This document shows positions 25,403-33,455 of a stretch of DNA of 33,455 nucleotides, piece by piece. Every line of letters starts with the position of its first letter. Within the stretch, counting starts at the first letter, position 1. This stretch comes from Streptomyces carpinensis (GTDB lineage Bacteria; Actinomycetota; Actinomycetes; Streptomycetales; Streptomycetaceae), in assembly GCF_002154505.1 (NCBI RefSeq), contig NZ_MUBM01000068.1:1-33455 (forward strand), read 5' to 3'. Position numbers and translations under genes: made by a program. Under the pieces are notes generated by a model, which saw only the letters and a list, made by a program, of their open reading frames with translations, searched no databases and was not told where the DNA came from.

Positions 25403-26974
25403 ATGTCCTTTCCTCTGCTGACAGCGACGGCGGTGCTCCCGGCCCTCGGGGCGGTCGCCACGGCCGCCGTGCCGGCCGCCCGGCGCACCGCCGCCAAGTG
25501 GCTGGCGCTCGTCGCCTCGCTCGCCACGTTCGTCCTGGCCATCGCCGTCCTGGTGCGCTTCGATCCGGACGGAGCCCGCTACCAGCTCACCGAGTCCCAC
25601 GCCTGGATCTCGGCCTTCGGGGTCAGATACGAACTCGGTGTGGACGGCATCGGGGTGGCGCTGGTCGCGCTCACCGCCCTGCTGATCCCGTTCGTGATCC
25701 TCGCGGGCTGGCACGACGCCGACCCGCTGGAGACCGGCAGCCGCCGCTGGCGGCCGACGCAGGGCTTCTTCGCCCTGATCCTGGCCGTCGAGGCGATGGT
25801 GATCATCTCCTTCGAGGCCACGGACGTCTTCCTCTTCTACATCTTCTTCGAAGCCATGCTGATCCCGCTGTACTTCCTCATCGGCGGCTTCGGGGACCGT
25901 GCTCACGAGCACGGCGAGGAGACGGCCGCCACGCAGCGGTCGTACGCGGCGGTGAAGTTCCTGCTCTACAACCTGGCCGGCGGTCTGATCATGCTGGCCG
26001 CGGTGATCGGCCTGTATGTGGTCGCGGGGAACTTCTCGCTCGCCGAGATCGCGCAGGCCCGTGCCAACGGCTCCCTGCACATGGCCACCAGCACCGAACG
26101 CTGGCTGTTCCTCGGCTTCTTCTTCGCCTTCGCGGTGAAGGCGCCGCTGTGGCCGCTGCACACCTGGCTGCCCAACGCCATGGGGGAGGCCACCGCCCCG
26201 GTCGCCGTCCTCATCACGGCGGTCGTGGACAAGGTGGGCACCTTCGCGATGCTCCGCTTCTGCCTCCAGCTGTTCCCGGAGGCCAGCAAGTGGGCCACGC
26301 CCGTCATCCTGGTCCTGGCCCTGATCAGCATCCTGTACGGGGCGCTGCTCGCGGTGGGCCAGCGGGACATCAAGCGCCTGGTGGCCTACGCGTCGATCTC
26401 GCACTTCGGCTTCATCATCATGGGCATCTTCGCGATGACCAGCCAGGGCCAGTCCGGCGCGACGCTCTACATGGTCAACCACGGCATCTCGACGGCCGCT
26501 CTGCTGCTGGTCGCCGGGTTCCTGATCTCCCGGCGCGGCTCGCGGCTCATCGCCGACTACGGCGGCGTCCAGAAGGTCGCTCCGGTGCTCGCCGGAACCT
26601 TCCTGATCGGCGGCCTGGCGACGCTCTCGCTGCCGGGGCTCGCGCCCTTCGTCAGTGAGTTCCTGGTCCTGGTCGGCACCTTCACGCGGCATCCGGCGAT
26701 CGGCATCATCGCCACCTTCGGCATCGTGCTCGCCGCGCTGTACACCCTCGTCCTGTACCAGCGGACGATGACCGGCCCGGTGAAGCCGCAGGTCTCGGCG
26801 ATGCCCGACCTGCGGGTGCGGGAGCTGGTGGTCGTGGCCCCGCTGATCGTGTTGCTGATCTTCCTGGGCGTCTATCCGAAGCCCGTCGCGGACATCGTCA
26901 ACCCTGCGGTGAAGCAGACCATGTCCGACGTACACCAGACCGATCCCAAGCCCGAGGTGGAGGCGGCCAAGTGA
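25403..26974 (+). CDS. nuoM: NADH-quinone oxidoreductase subunit M (proton pump)
   Basis: NuoM is the central antiporter-like subunit. It has 523 residues from ATG 25403 and about 14 helices. Landmarks are IISFEATDVFLFYIFFEAML with the key membrane Glu, APLWPLHTWLPNAMGEATAP, VVDKVGTFAMLRF with the pump Lys, and GQRDIKRLVAYASISHFGF. The tail [12 protein letters not shown] is short. It overlaps nuoN by 4 bases (GTGA). Confidence 0.96.
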   Translation: MSFPLLTATAVLPALGAVATAAVPAARRTAAKWLALVASLATFVLAIAVLVRFDPDGARYQLTESHAWISAFGVRYELGVDGIGVALVALTALLIPFVILAGWHDADPLETGSRRWRPTQGFFALILAVEAMVIISFEATDVFLFYIFFEAMLIPLYFLIGGFGDRAHEHGEETAATQRSYAAVKFLLYNLAGGLIMLAAVIGLYVVAGNFSLAEIAQARANGSLHMATSTERWLFLGFFFAFAVKAPLWPLHTWLPNAMGEATAPVAVLITAVVDKVGTFAMLRFCLQLFPEASKWATPVILVLALISILYGALLAVGQRDIKRLVAYASISHFGFIIMGIFAMTSQGQSGATLYMVNHGISTAALLLVAGFLISRRGSRLIADYGGVQKVAPVLAGTFLIGGLATLSLPGLAPFVSEFLVLVGTFTRHPAIGIIATFGIVLAALYTLVLYQRTMTGPVKPQVSAMPDLRVRELVVVAPLIVLLIFLGVYPKPVADIVNPAVKQTMSDVHQTDPKPEVEAAK

Positions 26975-28620
26975 GCGCAGCAGTCGTCCACAGCCTGTGG
27001 ACAACCGCGGCCGACCCGATCTCGAAGATCGGCGCGCCGAAGATCGAATACGGCCAGTTGTCGCCGACCCTGATCGTCGTGGGCGCGGCGGTCGTCGGGG
27101 TGCTCATCGAGGCGTTCATCCCGCGCAGGTCCCGTTACTACGCACAGGTGTTCGTGTCCGTCGTCGCGCTCGCCGCCGCGTTCGCCGCGGTCGTCGCGCT
27201 CGCGGCGGACGGCTACGGCACGACCAAGGCGCACATCGCGGCGATGGGCGCCATCGCTGTCGACGGCCCCTCGCTCTTCCTGCAGGGCACGATCCTGCTG
27301 GCCGGCCTGGTCGGCCTGTTCACCTTCGCCGAACGCCGCCTGGACCCGGCGGCGCACGGCAACCGCGTCGACTCCTTCGCCGCGCAGGCCTCGGCCGTGC
27401 CGGGCAGCGACGCCGAGAAAGCGGCGGTGAAGGCAGGTTTCACCACGACCGAGGTCTTCCCGCTGCTGCTCTTCGCGGTCGCCGGCATGCTGATCTTCCC
27501 CTCGGCCAACGACCTGCTGACGCTGTTCGTGGCCCTGGAGGTCTTCTCCCTGCCGCTGTACCTGCTGTGCGCGCTGGCCCGCCGCAAGCGGCTGATGTCG
27601 CAGGAGGCCGCGGTCAAGTACTTCCTGCTCGGTGCGTTCGCCTCGGCGTTCACCCTGTTCGGCATCGCCCTGCTGTACGGGTACGCGGGCTCGGTGTCGT
27701 ACGCCACGATCGCGCAGGTCGTCGAGGGGAACGTGCCGAACGTCGACCCGGCGCTGGCCAACACCATGGGCAACGACGCGCTGCTGCTGGTCGGCGCCGC
27801 GATGGTCGTCATGGGCCTGCTGTTCAAGGTGGGCGCGATCCCGTTCCACATGTGGACGCCGGACGTCTACCAGGGCGCCCCGACCCCGGTCACCGGGTTC
27901 ATGGCGGCCGCGACCAAGGTGGCGGCGTTCGGGGCGCTGCTGCGGCTGCTCTACGTGGTGCTGCCGGGGATGCGCTGGGACTGGCGGCCGGTCATGTGGG
28001 GCGTGGCGATCCTGACCATGCTGGGCGGTGCGATCGTCGCGATCACGCAGACCGACATCAAGCGGCTGCTGGCCTACTCGTCGATCGCCCACGCGGGCTT
28101 CATCCTCGCGGGTGTCATCGCCACCTCGAAGGACGGCGTGTCCTCCGTCCTGTTCTACCTGGCCGCGTACTCCTTCGTGACGATCGGCGCGTTCGCCGTG
28201 GTGACGCTGGTGCGCGACGCGGGCGGCGAGGCGACGCACCTGTCGAAGTGGGCCGGTCTCGGCCGGCGCTCGCCGCTGGTGGCGGCCGTGTTCGCGGTGT
28301 TCCTGCTGGCCTTCGCGGGCATCCCGCTGACCTCCGGGTTCGCCGGGAAGTTCGCCGTGTTCAAGGCGGCGGCGGAGGGCGGCGCGGTACCGCTGGTCGT
28401 GATCGGTGTGATCTCGTCGGCGGTCGCGGCCTTCTTCTACATCCGCGTGATCGTGCTGATGTTCTTCAGCGAGCCGCGGCCGGAGGGCCCGACGGTGGCG
28501 GTGCCGTCGCCGCTGACGATGACCGCGATCGGCGTGGGTGTAGCGGTCACCGTGGTCCTGGGCGTGGCCCCGCAGTACTTCCTGGACCTGGCGAACCAGG
28601 CCGGGGTGTTCGTGCGCTGA
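26971..28620 (+). CDS. nuoN: NADH-quinone oxidoreductase subunit N (proton pump)
   Basis: NuoN is the third antiporter-like subunit, placed next to NuoK. It has 549 residues from GTG 26971 with about 14 helices. Family landmarks are [56 protein letters not shown] and [20 protein letters not shown]. The first 30 codons include an inverted pair of DnaA boxes (26984-27004), which shape the N-terminal sequence [11 protein letters not shown]. It is the last gene of the operon; a strong hairpin begins 24 bases after the stop. Confidence 0.96.
   Translation: MSAAVVHSLWTTAADPISKIGAPKIEYGQLSPTLIVVGAAVVGVLIEAFIPRRSRYYAQVFVSVVALAAAFAAVVALAADGYGTTKAHIAAMGAIAVDGPSLFLQGTILLAGLVGLFTFAERRLDPAAHGNRVDSFAAQASAVPGSDAEKAAVKAGFTTTEVFPLLLFAVAGMLIFPSANDLLTLFVALEVFSLPLYLLCALARRKRLMSQEAAVKYFLLGAFASAFTLFGIALLYGYAGSVSYATIAQVVEGNVPNVDPALANTMGNDALLLVGAAMVVMGLLFKVGAIPFHMWTPDVYQGAPTPVTGFMAAATKVAAFGALLRLLYVVLPGMRWDWRPVMWGVAILTMLGGAIVAITQTDIKRLLAYSSIAHAGFILAGVIATSKDGVSSVLFYLAAYSFVTIGAFAVVTLVRDAGGEATHLSKWAGLGRRSPLVAAVFAVFLLAFAGIPLTSGFAGKFAVFKAAAEGGAVPLVVIGVISSAVAAFFYIRVIVLMFFSEPRPEGPTVAVPSPLTMTAIGVGVAVTVVLGVAPQYFLDLANQAGVFVR
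26984..27004. promoter_or_regulatory. Inverted pair of DnaA boxes inside the nuoN start
   Basis: TCGTCCACA (26984-26992) and TGTGGACAA (26996-27004, reverse of TTGTCCACA) face each other across GCC. The second is the preferred Streptomyces DnaA box exactly, and the first differs at a position where the consensus allows T or C. Such pairs are typical of replication origins, but this is inside an operon. Confidence 0.6.
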
Positions 28621-28643
28621 GGCGCCCCGCTCCTCACCGGCCG

Positions 28644-28678
28644 ACTGCCCGGCGCCTCCGCGAGAGGTGCCGGGCAGT
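28644..28678 (+). terminator. nuo operon terminator
   Basis: Arms at 28644-28658 and 28664-28678 form a 15-bp stem with a single G-U pair around the loop CGCGA, starting 24 bases after the nuoN stop. It is followed by GGTGTGTGCG rather than a T run. Confidence 0.85.
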
Positions 28679-28727
28679 GGTGTGTGCGAGGTCGCAGATC
28701 CACAGGGCCCGGAACGGGCCGCCGGCC

Positions 28728-28736
28728 TGTGGACAA
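28728..28736 (-). promoter_or_regulatory. DnaA box upstream of recQ
   Basis: TGTGGACAA is an exact reverse copy of the preferred DnaA box TTGTCCACA, 72 bases before the recQ ATG and in the likely promoter area. The flanking context CCTGTGGACAAC is identical to that of the box in nuoN. Confidence 0.5.
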
Positions 28737-28807
28737 CTCCGAGGCTGTCGGCGCCGCCCCCTATCGTGGAGGCAGTGGTCGAGGGACGACGTACGGGGGA
28801 CGAGACG

Positions 28808-30805
28808 ATGGGCGGGACAGGTGGTGTCACCGAGATGCCAGTGACGGACAGCGAGACGCTGGCCACGCTGCACCGTGTCTTCGGATACGAGGCCTTCCGG
28901 GGTGAGCAGGAAGCGGTCATCGAGCATGTGGTGGCGGGCGGCGACGCCGTCGTCCTCATGCCCACCGGCGGCGGCAAGTCGCTGTGCTACCAGATCCCGG
29001 CCCTGGTCAGACCCGGTACGGGCATCGTGGTCTCGCCACTGATCGCGCTGATGCAGGACCAGGTGGACGCCCTGCGGGCGCTGGGCGTGCGCGCCGGCTT
29101 CATCAACTCCACCCAGGACTTCGACGAGCGGCGCGTGGTGGAGGCGGAGTTCCTGGCGGGCGAGCTGGACCTGCTCTACCTGGCACCGGAGCGCCTGCGT
29201 CTGGACACCACGCTGGGCCTGCTGTCCCGAGGCAAGATCTCCGTCTTCGCCATCGACGAGGCGCACTGCGTCTCCCAGTGGGGCCACGACTTCCGCCCGG
29301 ACTACCTGATGCTGTCGGTGCTGGGCGAGCGCTGGCCGGACGTGCCGCGGATCGCGCTCACGGCGACCGCCACCCACGCCACCCACCAGGAGATCACCCA
29401 GCGGCTGAACATGCCGCAGGCCCGGCACTTCGTGGCGAGCTTCGACCGGCCCAACATCCAGTACCGGATCGTGCCCAAGGTCGATCCGAAGAAGCAGCTG
29501 CTGGCCTTCCTGCGCCAGGAGCACGCGGGCGACGCCGGGATCGTGTACTGCCTCTCGCGCAACTCGGTGGAGAGGACGGCGGAGTTCCTCTCGCACAACG
29601 GCATCGAGGCGGTGCCCTACCACGCGGGCCTGGACGCGGGCACCCGCGCGGCCCACCAGTCCCGCTTCCTGCGCGAGGACGGCCTGGTGGTGGTCGCCAC
29701 GATCGCCTTCGGCATGGGCATCGACAAGCCGGACGTCCGGTTCGTCGCCCACCTGGACCTGCCCAAGTCGGTCGAGGGCTACTACCAGGAGACGGGCCGC
29801 GCGGGCCGGGACGGCCTGCCGTCGACCGCCTGGATGGCCTACGGCCTGAACGACGTCGTACAGCAGCGCAAGCTGATCCAATCAGGAGAGGGCGACGAGG
29901 CGTTCCGCCGCCGGGCCGCCGCGCATCTGGACTCGATGCTCGCGCTGTGCGAGACGGCGCAGTGCCGCCGCGGCCAGCTGCTCGCCTACTTCGGCCAGGA
30001 GCCGGACCCGGCCGGCTGCGGCAACTGCGACACCTGCCTGACCCCGCCCGAGACCTGGGACGGCACGATCGCCGCTCAGAAGGTGCTGTCCACGGTGGTG
30101 AGGCTGCAGCGGGAGCGGCGGCAGAAGTTCGGCGCGGGACAGATCATCGACATCCTGCTCGGCAAGCGCACCGGCCGGGTGATCCAGTTCGACCACGACC
30201 AGCTGTCCGTGTTCGGTATCGGTGAGGAGCTGACCGAGGGCGAATGGCGAGGTGTCGTACGGCAGTTGCTTGCGCAGGGGCTGCTCGCGGTCGAGGGCGA
30301 GTACGGCACGCTGGCGCTGACGGACGCGAGCGCGGCGGTGCTGCGGCGCGAGCGTGAGGTACCGCTGCGCAAGGAGCCGAAGCGGCCTGCGGCCTCGCGG
30401 TCGGGCTCCTCGTCCTCGGCGTCCTCGGGCCGGGGCAGGAGCAAGGCCGCCGTGGCCGAACTGCCCGAGGAGCTGCTGCCCGCCTTCGAGGCCCTGCGCT
30501 CCTGGCGCGCCGAGCAGGCCCGTGAGCAGGGCGTTCCCGCGTACGTCATCTTCCACGACGCCACACTGCGTGAGATCGTCGCGCTCTGGCCCACGTCGGT
30601 GGCCCAGTTGGGCACGGTCGGCGGAGTCGGCGAGAAGAAGCTGGCGACATACGGGGAGGGCGTCCTCGGGGTGCTGGAGTCACTGGGTGGACCGTCGGCC
30701 ACCGGGGCCGGCGGCCCGGGCGAACAGGACGCGGCGGAGGAGGGGCCCGGCCCGGCCACGGACACGGACTGGGACACCGAGCCCGAGCCGGACGACTGGA
30801 TATGA
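28808..30805 (+). CDS. recQ: ATP-dependent DNA helicase RecQ
   Basis: RecQ unwinds DNA 3' to 5' in recombination and repair. The product is 665 residues from ATG 28808, which has GGGGGA seven bases upstream; ATG 28835 is a weaker alternative. Helicase motifs are MPTGGGKS (51-58, Walker A), DEAH (150-153) followed by [16 protein letters not shown] (185-189), and [10 protein letters not shown] (327-336, motif VI). The RQC zinc site has Cys386, Cys404, Cys407 and Cys410. The winged helix is followed by a Ser/Lys/Arg-rich linker (about 518-548) and an HRDC domain (about 553-625: [18 protein letters not shown]). An acidic tail (EPEPDDWI) ends the protein. All three RecQ domains are present, so it should be active. 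Confidence 0.95.
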   Translation: MGGTGGVTEMPVTDSETLATLHRVFGYEAFRGEQEAVIEHVVAGGDAVVLMPTGGGKSLCYQIPALVRPGTGIVVSPLIALMQDQVDALRALGVRAGFINSTQDFDERRVVEAEFLAGELDLLYLAPERLRLDTTLGLLSRGKISVFAIDEAHCVSQWGHDFRPDYLMLSVLGERWPDVPRIALTATATHATHQEITQRLNMPQARHFVASFDRPNIQYRIVPKVDPKKQLLAFLRQEHAGDAGIVYCLSRNSVERTAEFLSHNGIEAVPYHAGLDAGTRAAHQSRFLREDGLVVVATIAFGMGIDKPDVRFVAHLDLPKSVEGYYQETGRAGRDGLPSTAWMAYGLNDVVQQRKLIQSGEGDEAFRRRAAAHLDSMLALCETAQCRRGQLLAYFGQEPDPAGCGNCDTCLTPPETWDGTIAAQKVLSTVVRLQRERRQKFGAGQIIDILLGKRTGRVIQFDHDQLSVFGIGEELTEGEWRGVVRQLLAQGLLAVEGEYGTLALTDASAAVLRREREVPLRKEPKRPAASRSGSSSSASSGRGRSKAAVAELPEELLPAFEALRSWRAEQAREQGVPAYVIFHDATLREIVALWPTSVAQLGTVGGVGEKKLATYGEGVLGVLESLGGPSATGAGGPGEQDAAEEGPGPATDTDWDTEPEPDDWI

Positions 30806-31148
30806 CCGGAGCCGGGCGGCCGTACAGGGGACGACGCGGCACAGTACGGCTGGACCCGGCCAACACAGGATGACTGCGCCCAAGTCACTGGGTGTGGGGG
30901 CCCGGCTCACGGCGTACGCGAGGTGTACGCCCTGACGTCCGAGTCCGTCGTGGCCGTGACGCGGGCCCCGCGGGGCGGGGCACCGGCCACGTGAGCCAGT
31001 GGGTCGGAGGCGTCTGCCGAGACCAGGGCAAGCGCGACCTTGACGCTGCACGGCCGTGTCCGTGTCGGTCAGGGCGGCGGCGGGCGAACCGGTCGGGGAG
31101 GGAGTTCTGCCGGGGCGCGGTCGCCACCGGGCCGAAGGGGGGCTCGGC
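30806..31148. other. Convergent intergenic region between recQ and the M56 gene
   Basis: No gene is supported in these 343 bp. A hairpin GGCGTAC (30911-30917) / GTACGCC (30925-30931) with a 7-base loop may end recQ transcription, and the palindrome GCCCCGCGGGGC lies at 30965-30976. The rest shows no tRNA, repeat or ribosome-binding signal I can defend. Confidence 0.5.
30911..30931. terminator. Possible terminator downstream of recQ
   Basis: A perfect 7-bp stem with loop GCGAGGT lies 105 bases after the recQ stop. It is shorter than the other hairpins in this window and the distance is long, so the assignment is weak. Confidence 0.3.
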
Positions 31149-32087
31149 TCAGCGCAGCGCCGTCAGGCCGGGAGCGAAGGTGATCAGGAGCGGCAGCAGC
31201 GGGACCAGGGCCGCCGCCGTCGTCGTCAGGGCCCTGCGCCTGCGGTCCAGCCGGGGCGGGGGCTCCAGGAGGCGGTCCACCCGCTCACCGAGCAGACGGT
31301 GGCTGGAGGCGCAGGAGAGGACTCCCCGGTGCTGGTTGAGCTCGATCAGTGCCAGGGCGGTGGTGAGGTGGCCGTGACGGCGGGAGGCGGTGTCGTCGGC
31401 GGCCAGTTCGACCAGGCGGTGGGTCTGGTCGCAGAAGTGCGTGAACAGGGGGACCCGCGGAAAGCCCGTCGCCAGCGCGGTCGACAGGTGCAGCAGCCAG
31501 TCGTGGTGGGCGCGGGCGTGCCCGCGTTCGTGGGCGAGGACGGCGTCGAGCTGATGGCCGGTCAGGCGGTGCAGTGCGCCGGTGGTGACGACGAGCTGGG
31601 GCGGATGACCCGGCATCCACCAGGCGTCGGGATACTCGTCCTCCAGCACCAGCATGGGGCCGCGGGCCGGGGGAAGCCCGGCGGGCAGATCGGGTGCGCG
31701 CTCCCGCAGGTGCGCACGGGCCTGGCCACGACGGCGGCGGGCCTCGGCGACCTCGCGGCCGAGCATCGCGGTGGTCCAGGCGGCCCCGCACGCCAGCAGC
31801 AGGGTCAGCGCCGTGGCCCAGACCGGCGCGGTCGAGAGGTCGTACGCGGCGGTCACCGAGGGCGGGGCGGGCGCGAACACCCGGTCGCGGACGGTGTGGA
31901 AGACGGCCGCGGTGCCCAGGACCAGACCGGCCAGGCAGCACAGGAGGGCGGTGGCGACCAGGCACTGCCAGACCCACAGCGCGACGACCGGTTCCCGTTC
32001 GGGCCACCCCGCCCTGGTCAGCGCGCGGGGGACCGGCACGGCGGCCGTCAACGCGACGGCGCCCAGCAGGAGCAGGCAGACGGTCAT
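31149..32087 (-). CDS. M56-family (BlaR1-like) membrane metallopeptidase
   Basis: The product is 312 residues from ATG 32087. Hydrophobic segments lie at about 1-20, 36-62, 88-108 and 286-308. The zinc-protease motif is H186-E187-R-G-H190 in DAVLAHERGHARAHHDW, and the third ligand is probably Glu227 in HRLVELAADDTASRRHG. This arrangement is that of BlaR1/MecR1-type and HtpX-like membrane peptidases, without a visible sensor domain. In Streptomyces such genes often sit next to a BlaI/MecI repressor gene, which normally is the protease substrate; none is present on either side here. The upstream neighbour on the same strand is fumarylacetoacetase, 273 bp away, and a promoter-like pair lies in between. 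The cleaved protein is unknown. Confidence 0.82.
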   Translation of the reverse strand: MTVCLLLLGAVALTAAVPVPRALTRAGWPEREPVVALWVWQCLVATALLCCLAGLVLGTAAVFHTVRDRVFAPAPPSVTAAYDLSTAPVWATALTLLLACGAAWTTAMLGREVAEARRRRGQARAHLRERAPDLPAGLPPARGPMLVLEDEYPDAWWMPGHPPQLVVTTGALHRLTGHQLDAVLAHERGHARAHHDWLLHLSTALATGFPRVPLFTHFCDQTHRLVELAADDTASRRHGHLTTALALIELNQHRGVLSCASSHRLLGERVDRLLEPPPRLDRRRRALTTTAAALVPLLPLLITFAPGLTALR

Positions 32088-32211
32088 GCCACGGACCCCG
32101 GATCCTGATCGGAGGTGTGCGGGTGTCGGGTCGTGCGGTGCGGTGGTGCTGTGGTGCTCGGCGGTGGTGCTGCGCGGCGGCCGACGTGCGGCGCGCGCAC
32201 GGTCTGCCGCC

Positions 32212-32241
32212 AGTATGACGGCGGTGGGCGGCGTGAGTCAG
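32212..32241 (-). promoter_or_regulatory. Putative promoter of the M56 peptidase gene
   Basis: On the minus strand CTGACT (32241-32236) and CATACT (32217-32212) lie 18 bases apart and resemble -35 and -10 hexamers. The leader would be about 115 bases and includes a 12-base direct repeat (32140-32151 and 32161-32172, GCGGTGGTGCTG on the plus strand). Confidence 0.4.
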
Positions 32242-32300
32242 GGCCTGACCGCAACCAATCCCCGCCGCACCCACCACGTCACGGTGCGCACACCCTCCCG

Positions 32301-32342
32301 CGCACGGCGGCGGGCGCGCATCACCGCGGGCACCGCCGTGCG
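32301..32342 (-). terminator. Probable terminator after fumarylacetoacetase
   Basis: Arms CGCACGGCGG (32301-32310) and CCGCCGTGCG (32333-32342) pair perfectly over 10 bp around a 22-base loop, 18 bases beyond the stop of the minus-strand gene. The large loop lowers confidence. Confidence 0.45.
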
Positions 32343-32360
32343 TAGGGAGTCAGGCGCCGG

Positions 32361-33455
32361 TCAGCTCGCCACGATCCGCCCTGTGACCTCGCCCAGCCCC
32401 ACCCGTACGCCGGCCGCGCCCGGGGCCCAGGCCGACAGCGTCACCACGTCCCCGTCCTCCAGGAACGTCCGCTTGCCGTCCGGGAGTTCGAGCGGCTCGC
32501 GGCCGTTCCAGGTGAGCTCCAGGAGCGAGCCGCGCTGCGCGGGCTCCGGTCCGCTCACGGTGCCCGAGCCGTACAGGTCGCCGGTGCGCAGAGACGCACC
32601 GTTGACCGTCATGTGCGCCAGCTGCTGGGCGGCCGTCCAGTACATGGTGGAGAAGGGCGGCTCGGACACCACGTGGCCGTTGATCGCGACGGAGATCCGC
32701 AGGTCGTAGCCGCCGGGCTCCTCCCCGGAGTCGTCCAGGTAGGGAAGCAGCGGGTGGGTGCGCTCCGGAGGGGCCACCCGCGCCCACTCCAGCGCGTCCA
32801 GCGGCGTGATCCACGCCGACACCGAGGTGGCGAACGACTTGCCGAGGAACGGGCCGAGCGGGACGTACTCCCAGGCCTGGATGTCGCGCGCCGACCAGTC
32901 GTTGAGCAGGCACAGCCCGAAGACGTGCTCCCGGAAGTTCTCCAGCGCCACCGGCTGCCCGAGCCTCGACGGCACGCCCACCACGAAGCCGACCTCGGCC
33001 TCGATGTCCAGCCGGACGGAGGGCCCGATGACCGGGGCGGGATCGCCGGGGGCCTTCCGCTGGCCCGAGGGGCGTACGACGTCCGTGCCCGACACGACGA
33101 CCGTGCCCGAGCGGCCGTGGTAGCCGATCGGCAGGTGTTTCCAGTTGGGGGTCAGCGAGTCCTCGGCGTCCGGCCGGAAGATCTGCCCCACGTTCCGCGC
33201 GTGGTTCTCGGAGGCGTAGAAGTCGACGTAGTCGGCGACCTCGAAGGGCAGATGCAGGGTCACCGAGGACAGCGGGTGCAGGAACGGCGCGACGGCCTCC
33301 TGGTGGGACGGCACCGTCACCCACGCCGTCAGCGCGCGCCGCACGTCCGACCAGGCGGTGCGGCCGGCGGCGAGCAGCGGGTTCAGGGTGGGCCGCGCGA
33401 GCAGGGCCGCGTACGGCGAACCGAGCGCCACCGCGGCCGCGCCCGCGTCGAGGAC
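32361..33455 (-). CDS. fahA: Fumarylacetoacetase (N-terminus outside window)
   Basis: This enzyme hydrolyses fumarylacetoacetate to fumarate and acetoacetate, the last step of tyrosine/homogentisate breakdown. The frame runs off the window end (VLDAGAAAVALGSPYAALL at the visible start), so about 40 N-terminal residues are missing from a usual length near 405; the GTG at 33431 is internal. Metal and catalytic residues are recognisable: Asp and His in DFYASENHARN, the two Glu in DIEAEVGFVVG, Asp and Lys in CLLNDWSARDIQ and PFLGKSFATSVS, then the substrate loop PIGYHGRSGTVVVSGTD. The C-terminus (GEVTGRIVAS) is complete. It is not functionally linked to its neighbours in the window. Confidence 0.93.
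   Translation of the reverse strand, partial: VLDAGAAAVALGSPYAALLARPTLNPLLAAGRTAWSDVRRALTAWVTVPSHQEAVAPFLHPLSSVTLHLPFEVADYVDFYASENHARNVGQIFRPDAEDSLTPNWKHLPIGYHGRSGTVVVSGTDVVRPSGQRKAPGDPAPVIGPSVRLDIEAEVGFVVGVPSRLGQPVALENFREHVFGLCLLNDWSARDIQAWEYVPLGPFLGKSFATSVSAWITPLDALEWARVAPPERTHPLLPYLDDSGEEPGGYDLRISVAINGHVVSEPPFSTMYWTAAQQLAHMTVNGASLRTGDLYGSGTVSGPEPAQRGSLLELTWNGREPLELPDGKRTFLEDGDVVTLSAWAPGAAGVRVGLGEVTGRIVAS

Noticed and set aside
26984..28736. A replication origin based on the DnaA boxes
   Set aside because: Only three boxes are present, two of them within coding sequence, and none of the usual neighbours (dnaA, dnaN, rpmH) are here.
30806..31148. tRNA or small RNA gene in the recQ downstream gap
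   Set aside because: No cloverleaf, T-loop consensus or clear promoter could be found; only short GC palindromes.

Overview
The window is high-GC actinobacterial DNA (strong G/C third-position bias, GTG starts, stop/start overlaps) and is almost certainly a Streptomyces chromosome. The main evidence is the futalosine-pathway gene mqnC, a complete 14-gene nuo operon with actinobacterial-style subunit tails, an NlpC/P60 cell-wall hydrolase divergent from nuoA, and recQ just after nuoN. I see no tRNA, rRNA, CRISPR array, transposase or prophage gene.

Layout. Positions 1-558 hold the 3' end of a membrane-anchored protein, probably the extracytoplasmic tail of a Ser/Thr kinase. Then come mqnC (822-2036) and a stand-alone amidohydrolase-type composite domain (2044-2490), facing a GH18-like lipoprotein (2504-3562, minus). 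A tightly packed three-gene cassette follows: a small one-TM protein, a polysaccharide deacetylase fused to a GT2 synthase, and an acyltransferase-3 (3792-7551). It looks like a machine that makes and modifies an exopolysaccharide. Next are menG (7582-8274), a single-PASTA protein and a GNAT acetyltransferase (both minus), and a geranylgeranyl-reductase-family flavoprotein that is a good candidate menaquinone reductase (9378-10670). An NlpC/P60 endopeptidase (10821-11660, minus) is separated by 874 bp of regulatory DNA from nuoA. The operon nuoABCDEFGHIJKLMN occupies 12535-28620 and ends in a strong hairpin. recQ (28808-30805), a BlaR1-type M56 metallopeptidase without an adjacent BlaI (31149-32087, minus) and a fumarylacetoacetase cut by the window end (32361-33455, minus) complete the region.

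How the genes work together. The backbone is respiratory. MqnC and MenG make menaquinone, the MenJ-like enzyme probably saturates part of its side chain, and complex I uses that quinone as electron acceptor. The nuo upstream region carries a TGTGA-N6-TCACA dyad that fits the redox regulator Rex, and equally Crp. A second theme is the cell surface: kinase tail, GH18 lipoprotein, polysaccharide cassette, PASTA protein, NlpC/P60 and M56.

The most unusual sequence-level observations are: a perfect 21-bp-arm palindrome at the very start of the window; a 40-bp hairpin element inserted in frame in the 5' end of nuoF, flanked by a 5-bp duplication; an inverted pair of DnaA boxes at the nuoM/nuoN junction plus another before recQ; and operator-like or leaderless promoter arrangements at the menaquinone genes.
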